Notes: a model not told the origin generated them from the sequence alone. A stretch of 38,691 nt of DNA from Candidatus Methanoperedens sp. (GCA_026552855.1 JAPMTX010000151.1:1-38691); one strand, 5' to 3'. Shown: positions 6,925 through 15,025, numbered from the stretch's first letter. A program made the numbers and translations.

Positions 6925-7680
6925 TTATTTTCCTCTTGTAAATAAATTCATCCACCACTTCATACTGCCGGTAAGCCAATCGCCAGCTTGGTGATTATCG
7001 CCAGCTTGGTGAACATCGTTAACTTGGTGACTCTCGTCAGCCTTGTGATTATCGCCAGCCTTGTGATTATCGTCAGCCTGGTGATTATCGTCAGCTTCGT
7101 GTTCATCATCAACTTCGTGATCATCATCAATTACCGGTGTTGGAGTTGGTGTCGGTGTAATAACTGGTGTCGGAGTTGGAGTTGGAGTTGGTGTCGGTGT
7201 CGGAGTTGCTGTTGGTGTTGGTGTTGGTGTTGGTGTCGGAGTTGGAGTTGGAGTTGGAGTTGGAGTTGGTGTCGGAGTTGCTGTTGGTGTTGGTGTTGGT
7301 GTTGGTGTCGGTGTTGGCGTGGGGGTTGGTGTCGGTGTTGGCGTGGGGGTTGGTGTCGGAGTTGCTGTTGGAGTTGGAGTTGGTGTTGGTGTCGGTGTTG
7401 GCGTGGGTGTTGGCGTAGGCGTTGGCACACCAGGTGGTGGACCTAAGGCTATCAACACTGCCGTTGGATTTGATGTATGGGCTGGATCAGCCGCAAATGC
7501 GTTCCCATAGGGGGTGCCTAAGCTGGGGGGGCTGGGGCTATGGCACGTATTACACGAAGTGCCAGTGGTACCATACACTGATTGCAGGGCTGCGAAATAT
7601 GTTGGATTTGCTGAAGCCCCTTGCAGTCCTACCAGAACTACTGCCGTTAGCAGCAGCCCAAATATTATTTTTTTATTCAT
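6925..7680 (-). CDS. Secreted CxxCH protein with Pro-Thr and His-Asp repeats
   Basis: This 251-residue protein has a signal peptide (about 1-24, ending GASA), then a short domain with one c-type heme motif CNTCH at 43-47 and two nearby His. Residues 86-182 are an almost pure Pro-Thr repeat broken by three Ala steps. Residues 185-232 repeat a six-residue unit (consensus DDNHKA) with a His exactly every sixth residue, at 188 through 230. The end is short and Trp-rich. AAGGAGA lies 7 nt before the ATG. It could be a cell-surface monoheme cytochrome on a stiff stalk with a metal-binding tail. Methanoperedens is known to be rich in c-type cytochromes. No standard cytochrome fold is evident, so the heme claim rests on the motif. 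Repeat length may vary between strains. Confidence 0.75.
   Translation of the reverse strand: MNKKIIFGLLLTAVVLVGLQGASANPTYFAALQSVYGTTGTSCNTCHSPSPPSLGTPYGNAFAADPAHTSNPTAVLIALGPPPGVPTPTPTPTPTPTPTPTPTPTATPTPTPTPTPTPTPTPTPTPTPTPTPTATPTPTPTPTPTPTPTPTPTPTPTATPTPTPTPTPTPTPVITPTPTPTPVIDDDHEVDDEHEADDNHQADDNHKAGDNHKADESHQVNDVHQAGDNHQAGDWLTGSMKWWMNLFTRGK
6985..7128 (-). repeat. 18-bp tandem repeat encoding a His-Asp hexapeptide
   Basis: About eight imperfect 18-bp units encode D/G-D-N/E-H-Q/K-A hexapeptides. The spacing of His is exactly six residues, while third-codon positions and the flanking residues vary. That pattern suggests selection for the His/Asp spacing rather than a recent duplication. Confidence 0.8.
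7135..7425 (-). repeat. Pro-Thr coding minisatellite
   Basis: A 6-bp (Pro-Thr) repeat tract runs for about 290 bp, with longer blocks of about 70-90 bp recurring, each containing one Ala codon. It is low complexity on both strands and produces long artefactual open frames. It is a likely slippage hotspot. Confidence 0.85.
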
Positions 7681-7986
7681 TTATTTTCTCCTTTTATTTA
7701 GATCCGCTCTGTTTCTCATCTCACTCCATGTATTCAGGATAAAAACCGCCATGCTTGTGCATAGCCTGCATTCATGCCCGACCCATGGAAAGAAGGAAAA
7801 AGGGCGAAATCTCTGTGTTATGTGGTTGTCCTCCCTGCTAAATAAAAGGTGTAACCCGTAATCAGTGATGATTCTCACTGTTAAGAATGGCTGAAAATCA
7901 GCTATCTGCAGTATAAATAAAAACTCACAAAAATAGATACATTAATCCGTAAAATTCGCTGCCCTATTTCAATGATAAGTCAACAC
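7681..7986. other. Intergenic region upstream of the CxxCH gene
   Basis: This 306-bp stretch lies between two minus-strand genes. Its right part is downstream of the ArsR-like gene, and its left part carries the ribosome site and a probable TATA (near 7736-7746, TTTTTATCC on the minus strand) of the CxxCH gene. No convincing gene is seen: the short frames here lack a start signal and family features. Confidence 0.4.
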
Positions 7987-8349
7987 TTATAGCCCGGCTT
8001 CCTGGGAACCTGGCTGGGCAAGCCTTTTCCAGAGCCTGACGATCTTATCGTTGCAATCCTCCATATTCAGATTGACCGAAAGCATGCCCCTATGGAAGCT
8101 AATTTTGACCTCATGGATTACACATCGATAATATTTTTCCTCGTTACCCGACAGGTGTATGATTGTCTTGACATGCTTGATCAACCCTGTATCTTCCAGA
8201 AGCCTGAGCTTTCTGTACACGGTTGCAAGAGGTATGCCTAATTCCCTGCATAGCAGAAGAGCAGAGCATTCCATGCTGGAGGTAAGAGACAGTATCGATC
8301 TTGAGTACTTATCTCCCAGAAGCTCAACAAGTAATTCTTTATTCTTCAT
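7987..8349 (-). CDS. ArsR-like winged-helix transcriptional regulator
   Basis: The product has 120 residues. Residues about 8-75 fit a winged helix: KYSRSILSLTS, a helix-turn-helix around CRELGIPLATVYRKLRLLEDTGLI, then a wing with HLSGNEEKYYRC. The remaining 40 residues resemble the dimer region of small methanogen regulators of this type. Cys residues (28, 34 and others) are not in an obvious metal site. AGGAGG lies 10 nt before the ATG. The gene sits between two secreted-protein genes on the same strand, so they may be its targets. Direct repeats and a TATA upstream (8421-8456) suggest regulated expression, perhaps autoregulation. Confidence 0.8.
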   Translation of the reverse strand: MKNKELLVELLGDKYSRSILSLTSSMECSALLLCRELGIPLATVYRKLRLLEDTGLIKHVKTIIHLSGNEEKYYRCVIHEVKISFHRGMLSVNLNMEDCNDKIVRLWKRLAQPGSQEAGL

Positions 8350-8353
8350 TTTT

Positions 8354-8369
8354 TAACAGCCTCCTGTTA
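8354..8369 (-). promoter_or_regulatory. Ribosome site held in a 6-bp inverted repeat
   Basis: On the minus strand, TAACAG-GAGG-CTGTTA places the GAGG ribosome-binding core in the loop of a perfect 6-bp dyad just before the regulator's ATG. It could be an RNA hairpin that presents or hides the ribosome site, or a DNA operator. Only the dyad is directly seen. Confidence 0.4.
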
Positions 8370-8420
8370 TTTTTTAAACATCTACTTGGTTGCTTTACAA
8401 TTATGCACATGGATTAATAT

Positions 8421-8456
8421 TATTTATAACCTGCGATAGTTTCTATAGTTTCTATC
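8421..8456 (-). promoter_or_regulatory. TATA box and 9-bp direct repeats upstream of the ArsR-like gene
   Basis: TTATAAATA (minus strand, 8421-8429) lies about 75 bp upstream of the ATG at 8349. Immediately upstream of it are two tandem copies of ATAGTTTCT (8436-8444 and 8445-8453), with GATAG/CTATC ends forming a short dyad. The position beside the BRE/TATA fits an operator or activator site. Confidence 0.45.
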
Positions 8457-8492
8457 AGTTTACAGCGACAGCTGAAAAAGAAGGTAAATTTT

Positions 8493-8939
8493 CTATTTTG
8501 ATACTAATTTTACTTGCATTGTCGTATCACCTGCTACCCTGACAACGCCTGTAATTCGCTTGTATCCCCTCTTGTTTACGGTATACCGATGGTCTCCCAG
8601 AGCTATATTAGCGAATACTGCTTTTCCGTCATCGTCTGTTTTGATCTTAACCGTATCTACCGTGACAGCGGCATTCTGGACAGGTAGAGCGGTCGCATTG
8701 TCTGTCACTACAAAGGTCAGGTTAGCTGCAGATATGGATGCTACCGGGGTCGGTACAGGCGCAGACATTGGAGCCGGTGCAGGTAGGGTTGGCGGAGGTA
8801 TTGGAGTCGGTATCGGGGCAGGTACTGGTGCCGGCGCAGGGGTAGGGGGTGGAGGCGGTTGTGGATTTTTTCCCATGTACCATGATGGAATCCATGCGAC
8901 CACAGTAGACAGCAGCCCAAATGCCATTTTTTTCTTCAT
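8493..8939 (-). CDS. Secreted Pro/Ala-rich protein with carboxypeptidase-regulatory-like Ig domain
   Basis: The product has 148 residues. A hydrophobic start (about 5-22) is followed by a Pro/Ala-rich linker (about 27-68). Residues about 72-147 fit the CarboxypepD_reg/PEGA-like beta sandwich: TFVVTDNATALPVQNAAVTV, then KTDDDGKAVFANIALGDH, then YTVNKRGYKRITG. Such domains serve as surface-protein modules. A GGGGG-containing ribosome site precedes the ATG. The first 12 codons match the start of the CxxCH gene at 7680 in both protein (KKxxFGLLxTxV) and DNA, so the two secretion leaders share ancestry. No catalytic residues are visible; a structural or adhesive surface role is likely. Confidence 0.7.
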   Translation of the reverse strand: MKKKMAFGLLSTVVAWIPSWYMGKNPQPPPPPTPAPAPVPAPIPTPIPPPTLPAPAPMSAPVPTPVASISAANLTFVVTDNATALPVQNAAVTVDTVKIKTDDDGKAVFANIALGDHRYTVNKRGYKRITGVVRVAGDTTMQVKLVSK

Positions 8940-9025
8940 CTATTAACCCCCTGTTCCTGAATAAGCACTCTCCAGTTTAATTTTTGATCTCATCCCATAT
9001 ATACCTTATCTGGAATACCCGAAAC

Positions 9026-9034
9026 CTATATATT
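9026..9034 (+). promoter_or_regulatory. TATA box for the first CBS-pair gene
   Basis: CTATATATT is centred about 40 bp before the ATG at 9071, and a GGGAGTG ribosome site lies in between. This supports the downstream ATG over the longer open frame from 8984, which would start upstream of the promoter. Confidence 0.5.
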
Positions 9035-9070
9035 TCAATCTCCCCATTTTTCCTATCAGGGAGTGATTAT

Positions 9071-9493
9071 ATGAAGGTCAGTGAGAGAATGACAAAAGAG
9101 CCGATCACGGTGGACCCTTCGGCTACGGCAAAGGATGCCTCCGAAAGGATGAAGAAGGAGAATATAGGAGTCGTGCTTGTTGCAGAGGGTGACCAACTCA
9201 AGGGTCTGGTGACAGACAGGCAGATAGCTACTAAAGTAGTGGCTGCCGGGAAGGACCCGGCGCAGACCAGGGTAAGTGAAATCATGACAGAGAACCCTGT
9301 TACAGCCAGCCCTGATATGATAATCTGCGATGCTACTGAGATTATAGGGGAGAACGGGTTCAGGAGGCTTCCGGTTGTGGAGAATGACAGGCTCGTGGGA
9401 GTACTGTCTGAAGCCGATATAACCCTGCATGCAAGGAACTGCGATTCATGCACGGAGAATATATTCAGTGAGATCGAGAAAGCAGAGAAATAG
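9071..9493 (+). CDS. CBS-domain pair protein
   Basis: The product has 140 residues: two CBS motifs (about 1-58 and 65-122), each with the typical 'V.e.Mt..pvtv.p...' opening and 'd..GlvtDrqi/eaDI' ending. Tandem CBS domains bind adenosyl nucleotides such as AMP, ATP or SAM and act as regulatory modules. Free-standing pairs are very common in methanogens and Methanoperedens, and their partners are mostly unknown. Two Cys near the C-terminus (CDSC) are a possible metal or redox site. It is followed after 199 bp by a second CBS protein in the same direction. Confidence 0.88.
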   Translation: MKVSERMTKEPITVDPSATAKDASERMKKENIGVVLVAEGDQLKGLVTDRQIATKVVAAGKDPAQTRVSEIMTENPVTASPDMIICDATEIIGENGFRRLPVVENDRLVGVLSEADITLHARNCDSCTENIFSEIEKAEK

Positions 9494-9578
9494 ACTTTAA
9501 ACCTGGTTATCCGGCGCAGTACAGTAACTGCGCTCTATTTATTTTAGTTTAGATATAATCAGATCCGGGGACAGGCAC

Positions 9579-9647
9579 AATCGATCATTAATAATCGATC
9601 ATTAACTGTTATTAATCATCAATTATTATTAATCGTTAGCGATTAAT
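9579..9647. repeat. Cluster of AATCGATCATT / ATTAAT repeats and a dyad
   Basis: Two direct copies of AATCGATCATT (9579-9589, 9593-9603) are followed by ATTAATCATC (9611-9620) and by a perfect 8-bp-arm dyad, ATTAATCG-TTAG-CGATTAAT (9628-9647). All lie in the 199-bp gap before the second CBS gene, and the last overlaps its likely TATA region (AATTATTTAA). This looks like a multi-site regulator-binding region. Confidence 0.5.
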
Positions 9648-9692
9648 TATTTAACGGTGTACTTCTTTAGTATAATCTTGGAGAGATACACT

Positions 9693-10097
9693 TTGAAGAT
9701 AGAAAACAAGTTATTAAGAGATATAATGACAAGAGGCGTAGTAACTGTGCCTATGGGCTCAACAGTAAAGCAGATAGCCGCGCTCTTGAGCAGGAAGGGT
9801 ATTTCCGAAGCTGCTGTCATTGGACGCGACGGCAGCGCTATAGGTGTAATCTCAAACATGGATATACTTGAGGTAATAGGAAAAGAAGACTGGGAGTCCA
9901 TCCCGGCAGAATCGATAATGACACCGTACATTGAGACAGCAAAACCGACTTCCACGCTCGGGGAAGCAGCAAGGATAATGAGGGATAAGCATATCCACAG
10001 GCTGCTCATTTTCTCAGAGAACGGCGTCGGCGCATCCCACAGACCGATCGGAATCATAAGCGCGAACGACATTATCCGGGAAGCGGCGAGAAATTAG
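9693..10097 (+). CDS. CBS-domain pair protein
   Basis: The product has about 134 residues from a TTG at 9693. That start has GGAGAG seven bases upstream, whereas the longer GTG frame at 9657 would begin within the promoter region. Two CBS motifs (about 8-63 and 70-130) are seen, with DIMTRGVVTVPMGSTVKQIAALL and SIMTPYIETAKPTSTLGEAARIM openings. The same nucleotide-binding regulatory role is expected as for the preceding CBS protein, but similarity between the two is moderate, so they are not recent duplicates. The stop is followed by a T-rich terminator-like stretch, and the PHA operon starts 183 bp later. Confidence 0.85.
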   Translation: MKIENKLLRDIMTRGVVTVPMGSTVKQIAALLSRKGISEAAVIGRDGSAIGVISNMDILEVIGKEDWESIPAESIMTPYIETAKPTSTLGEAARIMRDKHIHRLLIFSENGVGASHRPIGIISANDIIREAARN

Positions 10098-10125
10098 GTC
10101 ACAATATACATGGATATGACAACGC

Positions 10126-10149
10126 TTTTTATTTTTTGTTCTTCTTTTT
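10126..10149 (+). terminator. T-rich archaeal terminator-like tract
   Basis: Three runs of five or six T separated by a few bases begin about 30 bp after the CBS stop codon. This is the usual form of archaeal intrinsic termination and separates the CBS gene from the PHA operon promoter. Confidence 0.45.
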
Positions 10150-10223
10150 AAAATATCAGCTTTATAAAGTCGGTAGAGAGCAACATTGGATTGCAATCTC
10201 TCTAAATTATTGTCCAGCAAAAA

Positions 10224-10232
10224 TTTTATATA
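10224..10232 (+). promoter_or_regulatory. TATA box of the PHA operon
   Basis: TTTTATATA lies about 50 bp upstream of the first ATG (10281). It gives a predicted leader of roughly 30 nt containing GGGG before the start. No other promoter is evident before 16533, so the seven genes probably share this one. Confidence 0.5.
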
Positions 10233-10280
10233 CAGGTAAGTTGTATTATCATGATGATTATTAGAATGGGGTAATCCATT

Positions 10281-11366
10281 ATGGTAAAGAAGACTGAAGA
10301 AAGGCGAGATACGCATCAAAAAACGGATGTCTACAGGGTATGGTCTGAAAATTACACCGGCTTTTTGAAGGTATTGGGAGATTCCCAATTAAAGCTGTAC
10401 AAGCCGTGGGTAGAAACCATGGGAGAGATGTCTGAGAAGGCAGCTCTTATATCTCAGGAAGCTGTGCCAGAGAAGTACAAGGAATTTTATGACGAGTGGG
10501 CGAAAACCTACCATAACACCTTTGGTAAATTTTACCCGCTCCCGGCGCAGAACTCAGGTAAGGAGGCTCTTGAGAAACTCCTTAGCAGTGCAGAAGAATC
10601 GAACAGGCTCTACAAATCCTGGATCGCTGAACTGGAGGAGAATTCAAAGAAGACGATGGACCTGATAAAAGGTGAACCAGACCCTGTGAAGTATAAAGAA
10701 TGCTATGATATCTGGATGAAATCGTATGAGAAGATGTTAGAAGATCTTCTCGCGCTCCCTGCAATGGAACATACAAAAGAGATATTCGGAGAATACACAG
10801 GCGTTCCGGATATGATTTCAGGAACGCACAACCAGATGTCGAAACTTTGGAAAGACTCGTATACAAAGATGTACAAACCCTGGATAGGGTCCATGCTGAA
10901 GCTGTGCGAGAAAGCTGCTGAGATCTCCAAAGGCAAAACCAGTACCGAGGATTATAAGGAATTCTATAACCTGTGGATGGAGACGTACCAGGAGAATTTC
11001 GGCAGGTTATTAGACGGTAGCCCAGCTAAAACCTCAAAAGAGGCGTTTGAAGATTTCATGCAGAACGCCGGTGTTTACCTGAACATGTACAAGTCATGGA
11101 TTGCAGCGTTTGAAAAAATGTCAGAGAAAAGCAAGGAACTATCAGACCTCACTGCCAGTCCGGAATCTTATAAAGAATTCTGCGACCTCTGGATGAAGAT
11201 GTATGAGAAAGCGTTTGATTCTTTCTTTGACGACATGCCGATGATAGGACCAATGAAGGAGACGATGGAGCCTGTAAAGCTCGCAGCCAAGACGTATTCG
11301 GACGCAGTCGTAAAGATGTCCAGGGCGTGGACCAGATATAATTTCAGTTCTGCAAGCCGGGCTTAA
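10281..11366 (+). CDS. PhaE/phasin-like protein with four internal repeats
   Basis: This 361-residue, strongly helical protein has four copies of a unit of about 75-85 residues. Each has a YK(P/S)W motif (40, 111, 198, 270) followed about 25 residues later by YKE(F/C)xxxW (66, 138, 225, 297). The same YK-D/E-FYxxW signature occurs in the PhaE encoded by the next gene. It lacks the C-terminal coiled coil of PhaE. It probably coats PHA granules or scaffolds synthase as a phasin-like expansion of PhaE. It is first in the operon, and the next ATG comes 2 bp after its stop. I know of no described four-repeat PhaE, but that is from memory. It could also be annotated as class III PHA synthase subunit E. 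Confidence 0.75.
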   Translation: MVKKTEERRDTHQKTDVYRVWSENYTGFLKVLGDSQLKLYKPWVETMGEMSEKAALISQEAVPEKYKEFYDEWAKTYHNTFGKFYPLPAQNSGKEALEKLLSSAEESNRLYKSWIAELEENSKKTMDLIKGEPDPVKYKECYDIWMKSYEKMLEDLLALPAMEHTKEIFGEYTGVPDMISGTHNQMSKLWKDSYTKMYKPWIGSMLKLCEKAAEISKGKTSTEDYKEFYNLWMETYQENFGRLLDGSPAKTSKEAFEDFMQNAGVYLNMYKSWIAAFEKMSEKSKELSDLTASPESYKEFCDLWMKMYEKAFDSFFDDMPMIGPMKETMEPVKLAAKTYSDAVVKMSRAWTRYNFSSASRA

Positions 11367-11368
11367 GT

Positions 11369-11917
11369 ATGGATAACACCAGTTTTGAGCCTGCCCACGA
11401 TTTTTTTAATGCGTGGTTAGACACCTACGAAGCGACCTTAGGCAGGCTGGTAGAAGTGCCTGCCCTAGGACCTTCGCGCGAGAAATACGATAAAATGATG
11501 ACCGGTTTCTCGAAGTTCGTGAACTTCTATTCAACCTGGATGGAGGTCAATTCCGATTTCCAGAAAGTGTTCGCGGATGCCATGAACAGGGTAAATGAGA
11601 GGGTTGCTGCTGAGATGGGTGAGGAGATAAGCCCGGATAAGTATAAGGATTTTTACAATATCTGGATCGAGACCTACAGTTCGGCTTTCAAGGAATTTCT
11701 TAAATCAGGTCATTTCGCTTCTGATATGGGTAAATTCACGTCATATTTCCTGGAATTCCAGAAATACAACAGGGAAATGCTTGAGGAGAACTACCTGAAA
11801 CAGATGAACCTTCCCACGAAGAGCGATATCGATGAAATAAACAAAGAATTGTACTCCCTGAGGAAAAAAACGAAGGAATTAGCCCGCCAGATACAGGAGT
11901 TATCCGGGAAAGGATAA
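11369..11917 (+). CDS. phaE: Class III PHA synthase subunit PhaE
   Basis: The product has 182 residues, shorter than the roughly 350-residue bacterial PhaE. Helical segments carry FYSTWMEV and YKDFYNIWIETY. The end is typical of PhaE: LPTKSDIDEINKELYSLRKK, followed by a heptad coiled coil to the C-terminus, the region that binds and activates PhaC. It starts 2 bp after the repeat protein and lies 31 bp ahead of phaC, as expected for a PhaEC pair. PhaE has no catalytic residues; it raises synthase activity and controls granule growth. Confidence 0.85.
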   Translation: MDNTSFEPAHDFFNAWLDTYEATLGRLVEVPALGPSREKYDKMMTGFSKFVNFYSTWMEVNSDFQKVFADAMNRVNERVAAEMGEEISPDKYKDFYNIWIETYSSAFKEFLKSGHFASDMGKFTSYFLEFQKYNREMLEENYLKQMNLPTKSDIDEINKELYSLRKKTKELARQIQELSGKG

Positions 11918-11948
11918 CCTCCTCCTCAGATTAGGGAAGGGATGCTCT

Positions 11949-13100
11949 ATGAGCGAGACTTGTTTGATACAGAACGATTTTAATAAATTATTAACAGGAA
12001 TGGATCTACTTTTTAAACACCCCGATTTCTCTGTAGGGACAACGCCCTCAGAGATAGTCTACAGGGAGGACAAGATGAAGCTCCTCCACTATATCCCTGC
12101 AGTAGAAAAACCGTATCCGGTCCCGATACTTATTTCGTATGCCCTTGTGAACCGATACTATATTCTTGATCTGCAATCTGATAAGAGCGTGGTAAAGAAG
12201 CTGCTTGACCAGGGTTATGATGTATACGTCATGGACTGGGGATATCCTTCCGGGATGGACAGGTACCTGACGCTTGATGACTATGTGAACGGTTATATGA
12301 ACAACGCCGTAGATAAGATCAGGCAAATATCAGGAATAGATAAGATTACTTTACTGGGAGTATGCCAGGGCGGGACTTTCGCTGTGATGTATGCCTCTTT
12401 GCATCCTGAGAAAGTAAAAAACCTGGTCACCCTGGTAACGCCGGTGGATTTTGATACAGATAGAGGTCTTCTCCACATCTGGGCTAAGAACATGGATGCG
12501 GACAAGGTCGTGGATTATTACGGGATAGTGCCGGGAGACTTCCTGAACTCAGGATTTTTACTCACCGACCCGTTCAAGCTCATTATCGCAAAGTATGTAG
12601 GGCTTTTCGAGCAGCTCGAATCCGAGAACGATGATGAGAGCATATCGCACAACCAGGAGATAATCGAAAATTTCCTCCGGATGGAGAAATGGATTTTCGA
12701 CAGCCCGGACCAGGCTGGTGAGACCTTCAGGCAGTTCATCAAGGACTGCTACCAGAAGAACCTGCTTATCAAGAACGCGATGGTGATCGGAGGAAAGAAG
12801 ATCAATTTGAAGAAAATCACCATGCCTCTGCTCAATGTCATGGCTGAGTTTGACCATCTCGTTCCCACAGATGCAAGTAAACCGCTTAACGAAGCGGTAT
12901 CAAGCACGGATAAAGAGATGCTGGTTTTCCCGACCGGGCATATCGGCATCTTCGTGGGTTCAAAATCCCAGAAAGAGGTCTGTCCAAAGATCGCGGAGTG
13001 GTTAAAACCCAGGTCTTATCCTGACGGGACAGGTGATATTCATGAACGGAAAAATAAACGCAAAAAACCCAATCGCAAATCGAAGGAGAGTGTAACATGA
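11949..13100 (+). CDS. phaC: Class III poly(3-hydroxyalkanoate) synthase subunit PhaC
   Basis: This 383-residue alpha/beta hydrolase polymerises (R)-3-hydroxyacyl-CoA into PHA at the granule surface. The lipase-like box GVCQGG carries the nucleophile Cys139. Asp302 in AEFDHLVP and His331 in TGHIGIF complete the triad, at or very near the positions known from Allochromatium PhaC. The conserved VYVMDWGYP and NLVTLVTPVDF blocks are present. The last 25 residues are Lys/Arg-rich and not part of the fold. The stop overlaps the next start (ATGA), so translation is coupled to the reductase. Its length suits class III. Confidence 0.95.
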   Translation: MSETCLIQNDFNKLLTGMDLLFKHPDFSVGTTPSEIVYREDKMKLLHYIPAVEKPYPVPILISYALVNRYYILDLQSDKSVVKKLLDQGYDVYVMDWGYPSGMDRYLTLDDYVNGYMNNAVDKIRQISGIDKITLLGVCQGGTFAVMYASLHPEKVKNLVTLVTPVDFDTDRGLLHIWAKNMDADKVVDYYGIVPGDFLNSGFLLTDPFKLIIAKYVGLFEQLESENDDESISHNQEIIENFLRMEKWIFDSPDQAGETFRQFIKDCYQKNLLIKNAMVIGGKKINLKKITMPLLNVMAEFDHLVPTDASKPLNEAVSSTDKEMLVFPTGHIGIFVGSKSQKEVCPKIAEWLKPRSYPDGTGDIHERKNKRKKPNRKSKESVT

Positions 13101-13837
13101 GACTTGAGAACAAGGTAGTAATTATAACAGGCGCAGGAAGCGGCATAGGGAAACAGACAGCCCTGATATTCGCCCGTGAGGGAGCTAAGATCGTTGTGGC
13201 GGATATGAACGAAAATGGAGCAAAAGAGACGGTCGAGGAGATCGAAAGTCAAGGGGGAGAGGCGTTCTTTGCCAAGCTGGATGTATGTAACAGGGAACAA
13301 TCAAAGCAGGTCGTTAAAGATACCCTGGAGAGGTACGGCAAGATCGACGTGCTGATAAACAATGCAGGCATCAACCAGGACGCACTCGTACAAAAAATGA
13401 CAGAAGAACAGTGGGATAAGGTCATCACTGTTGACCTTAAAGGTCCTTTTAACTGCATACAGGCTGTGGTCGATGCCATGACAGAGCACGGCACAGGAGA
13501 GATAATTAACGTTTCCTCTATCGTGGGATTATACGGCAATATCGGTCAGACGAATTACGCCGCAGCAAAAGCCGGGCTGATAGGTATGACAAAGACGTTA
13601 GCAAAGGAACTGGGCAAACGGGGGATAAGGGTCAATGCAGTGGCTCCCGGATTCATATCAACCCCGATGACCGCAGGGGTTCCTGAGAAAATCCTTGAGA
13701 TGATGAAGGAAAAGACTCCCCTGAAGAGGCTCGGACAGCCTGATGATGTTGCATATGCGCTCATGTACCTGGCTTCGGATGAAGCGAATTTCGTGAACGG
13801 AGCAGTGCTCAGCGTGGATGGGGGACTGCTCATATAG
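13097..13837 (+). CDS. phaB: SDR 3-oxoacyl/acetoacetyl-CoA reductase, likely NADH-type
   Basis: The product has 246 residues, a full-length FabG/PhaB-type short-chain dehydrogenase. TGAGSGIG (11-18) binds the nucleotide, NNAG is at 88-91, and the catalytic residues are Ser141, Tyr154 and Lys158. Asp36 at the end of the second strand usually selects NAD(H) over NADP(H). It would interconvert acetoacetyl-CoA and 3-hydroxybutyryl-CoA next to PhaC. The operon has a second, different SDR after the thiolase; this one may serve oxidation or NADH-linked synthesis. The ATG overlaps the phaC stop, and phaA follows after 8 bp. Confidence 0.9.
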   Translation: MRLENKVVIITGAGSGIGKQTALIFAREGAKIVVADMNENGAKETVEEIESQGGEAFFAKLDVCNREQSKQVVKDTLERYGKIDVLINNAGINQDALVQKMTEEQWDKVITVDLKGPFNCIQAVVDAMTEHGTGEIINVSSIVGLYGNIGQTNYAAAKAGLIGMTKTLAKELGKRGIRVNAVAPGFISTPMTAGVPEKILEMMKEKTPLKRLGQPDDVAYALMYLASDEANFVNGAVLSVDGGLLI

Positions 13838-13845
13838 GGGGGACT

Positions 13846-15024
13846 ATGAGGAACGTAGTTATTGCATCAGCCTGCAGAACGGCTATCGGGAAATTCGGAG
13901 GCAGTCTTAAGGACATGAGTCCGGGGCAGCTTGGCTCAGCGGTGCTGAAAGAGGCGCTAAAGCGGGGCGGCGCAGAAGCGAAAGCGGTCGAAGAAGTTAT
14001 CATGGGGAACGTTCTCTCGGCAGGTCACGGTCAGAATATCGCAAGGCAGGCAGCTATTGCCGCAGGTATCCCTGTTGAGGTCTCGTCTTACTGCGTGAAC
14101 AAGGTTTGCGGCTCAGGACTGAAATCTGTCATCCTTGGCGCCCAGGCTATCATGCTCGGCGACGCCGATGTTGTCCTCGCAGGAGGTATTGAATCCATGT
14201 CCCTGGCTCCGTATATTCTGAGGAAAGCCCGCTGGGGAGCGAAGATGGGGAACGATGAGCTTGTGGACGTGATGGTACACGACGGACTGTGGGACATCTT
14301 CAATAATTATCATATGGGCATCACAGCCGAGAACGTAGCGCAGAAGTTCGGCATTACCCGTGATGAGCAGGATGAGTTCTCAGCAAAAAGCCAGAACAAA
14401 GCCGAGGCAGCCATCAAGGCAGGGAAGTTCAAGGAAGAGATAGTCCCTGTATCCATCCCGCAGCCAAAAGGCGAGCCCGTGGTCTTTGATACAGACGAAT
14501 TCCCCAGGTTCGGGACAACGAAAGAGGCGCTCTCCAAACTCAAACCCGCCTTTAAAAAAGACGGGACAGTGACCGCTGGCAATGCATCAGGCATAAACGA
14601 TGGAGCAGCCTGTGTCCTCCTGATGTCCGAGGAAAAGGCAAAAAGCAAAGGCATAGAACCCCTTGCGACGATCAAAAGCTACGGCATGGCTGGAGTGGCT
14701 CCTGAGGTAATGGGGACAGGACCCATAGCAGCGAGCAAAAAAGCCCTGAAGCGTGCGGGTTTAAGCGTAGACGACCTTGACCTGGTTGAGGCGAACGAGG
14801 CTTTTGCTGCACAGAGCGTCGCGGTCAACAGGGAACTTGGTCTTGATACTGATATCGTTAATGTCAACGGCGGCGCTATAGCCCTGGGACATCCCATAGG
14901 AGCCAGCGGCGCAAGGATACTGGTCACTCTTCTCTATGAATTAAAGAGAAGGAAAGGCACTCATGCCCTCGCGACCCTCTGCATAGGAGGGGGTCAGGGC
15001 GTGGCGCTTGTGGTAAAGAGGTGA
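13846..15024 (+). CDS. phaA: Acetyl-CoA C-acetyltransferase (beta-ketothiolase)
   Basis: The product has 392 residues, the usual length for a biosynthetic thiolase. Cys88 in NKVCGSG is the acyl-carrying nucleophile, His349 in the GHP motif and Cys379 in CIGGGQG are the other catalytic residues, and NEAF is present. It condenses two acetyl-CoA to acetoacetyl-CoA, the first step of PHB synthesis. It looks like the bacterial PhaA/AtoB type rather than the archaeal mevalonate acetoacetyl-CoA thiolase, which fits horizontal acquisition together with phaEC. The next start is one base after its stop. Confidence 0.95.
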   Translation: MRNVVIASACRTAIGKFGGSLKDMSPGQLGSAVLKEALKRGGAEAKAVEEVIMGNVLSAGHGQNIARQAAIAAGIPVEVSSYCVNKVCGSGLKSVILGAQAIMLGDADVVLAGGIESMSLAPYILRKARWGAKMGNDELVDVMVHDGLWDIFNNYHMGITAENVAQKFGITRDEQDEFSAKSQNKAEAAIKAGKFKEEIVPVSIPQPKGEPVVFDTDEFPRFGTTKEALSKLKPAFKKDGTVTAGNASGINDGAACVLLMSEEKAKSKGIEPLATIKSYGMAGVAPEVMGTGPIAASKKALKRAGLSVDDLDLVEANEAFAAQSVAVNRELGLDTDIVNVNGGAIALGHPIGASGARILVTLLYELKRRKGTHALATLCIGGGQGVALVVKR

Positions 15025-15025
15025 A

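Noticed and set aside
6988-7510. Several long open frames on both strands, and a CRISPR-like look, over the Pro-Thr / His-Asp repeats
   Set aside because: The repeats are short-period and in frame with a signal-peptide protein on the minus strand. There are no unique spacers, and the other frames are low-complexity shadows.
8984-9070. Longer N-terminus for the first CBS protein
   Set aside because: The extra 29 residues have no CBS similarity and would start upstream of the TATA box at 9026-9034; the ATG at 9071 has a ribosome site.
10174-10201. AGAGAG...CTCTCT short dyad upstream of the PHA operon
   Set aside because: Only six base pairs with a long loop in AT-rich DNA; weak evidence for an operator.
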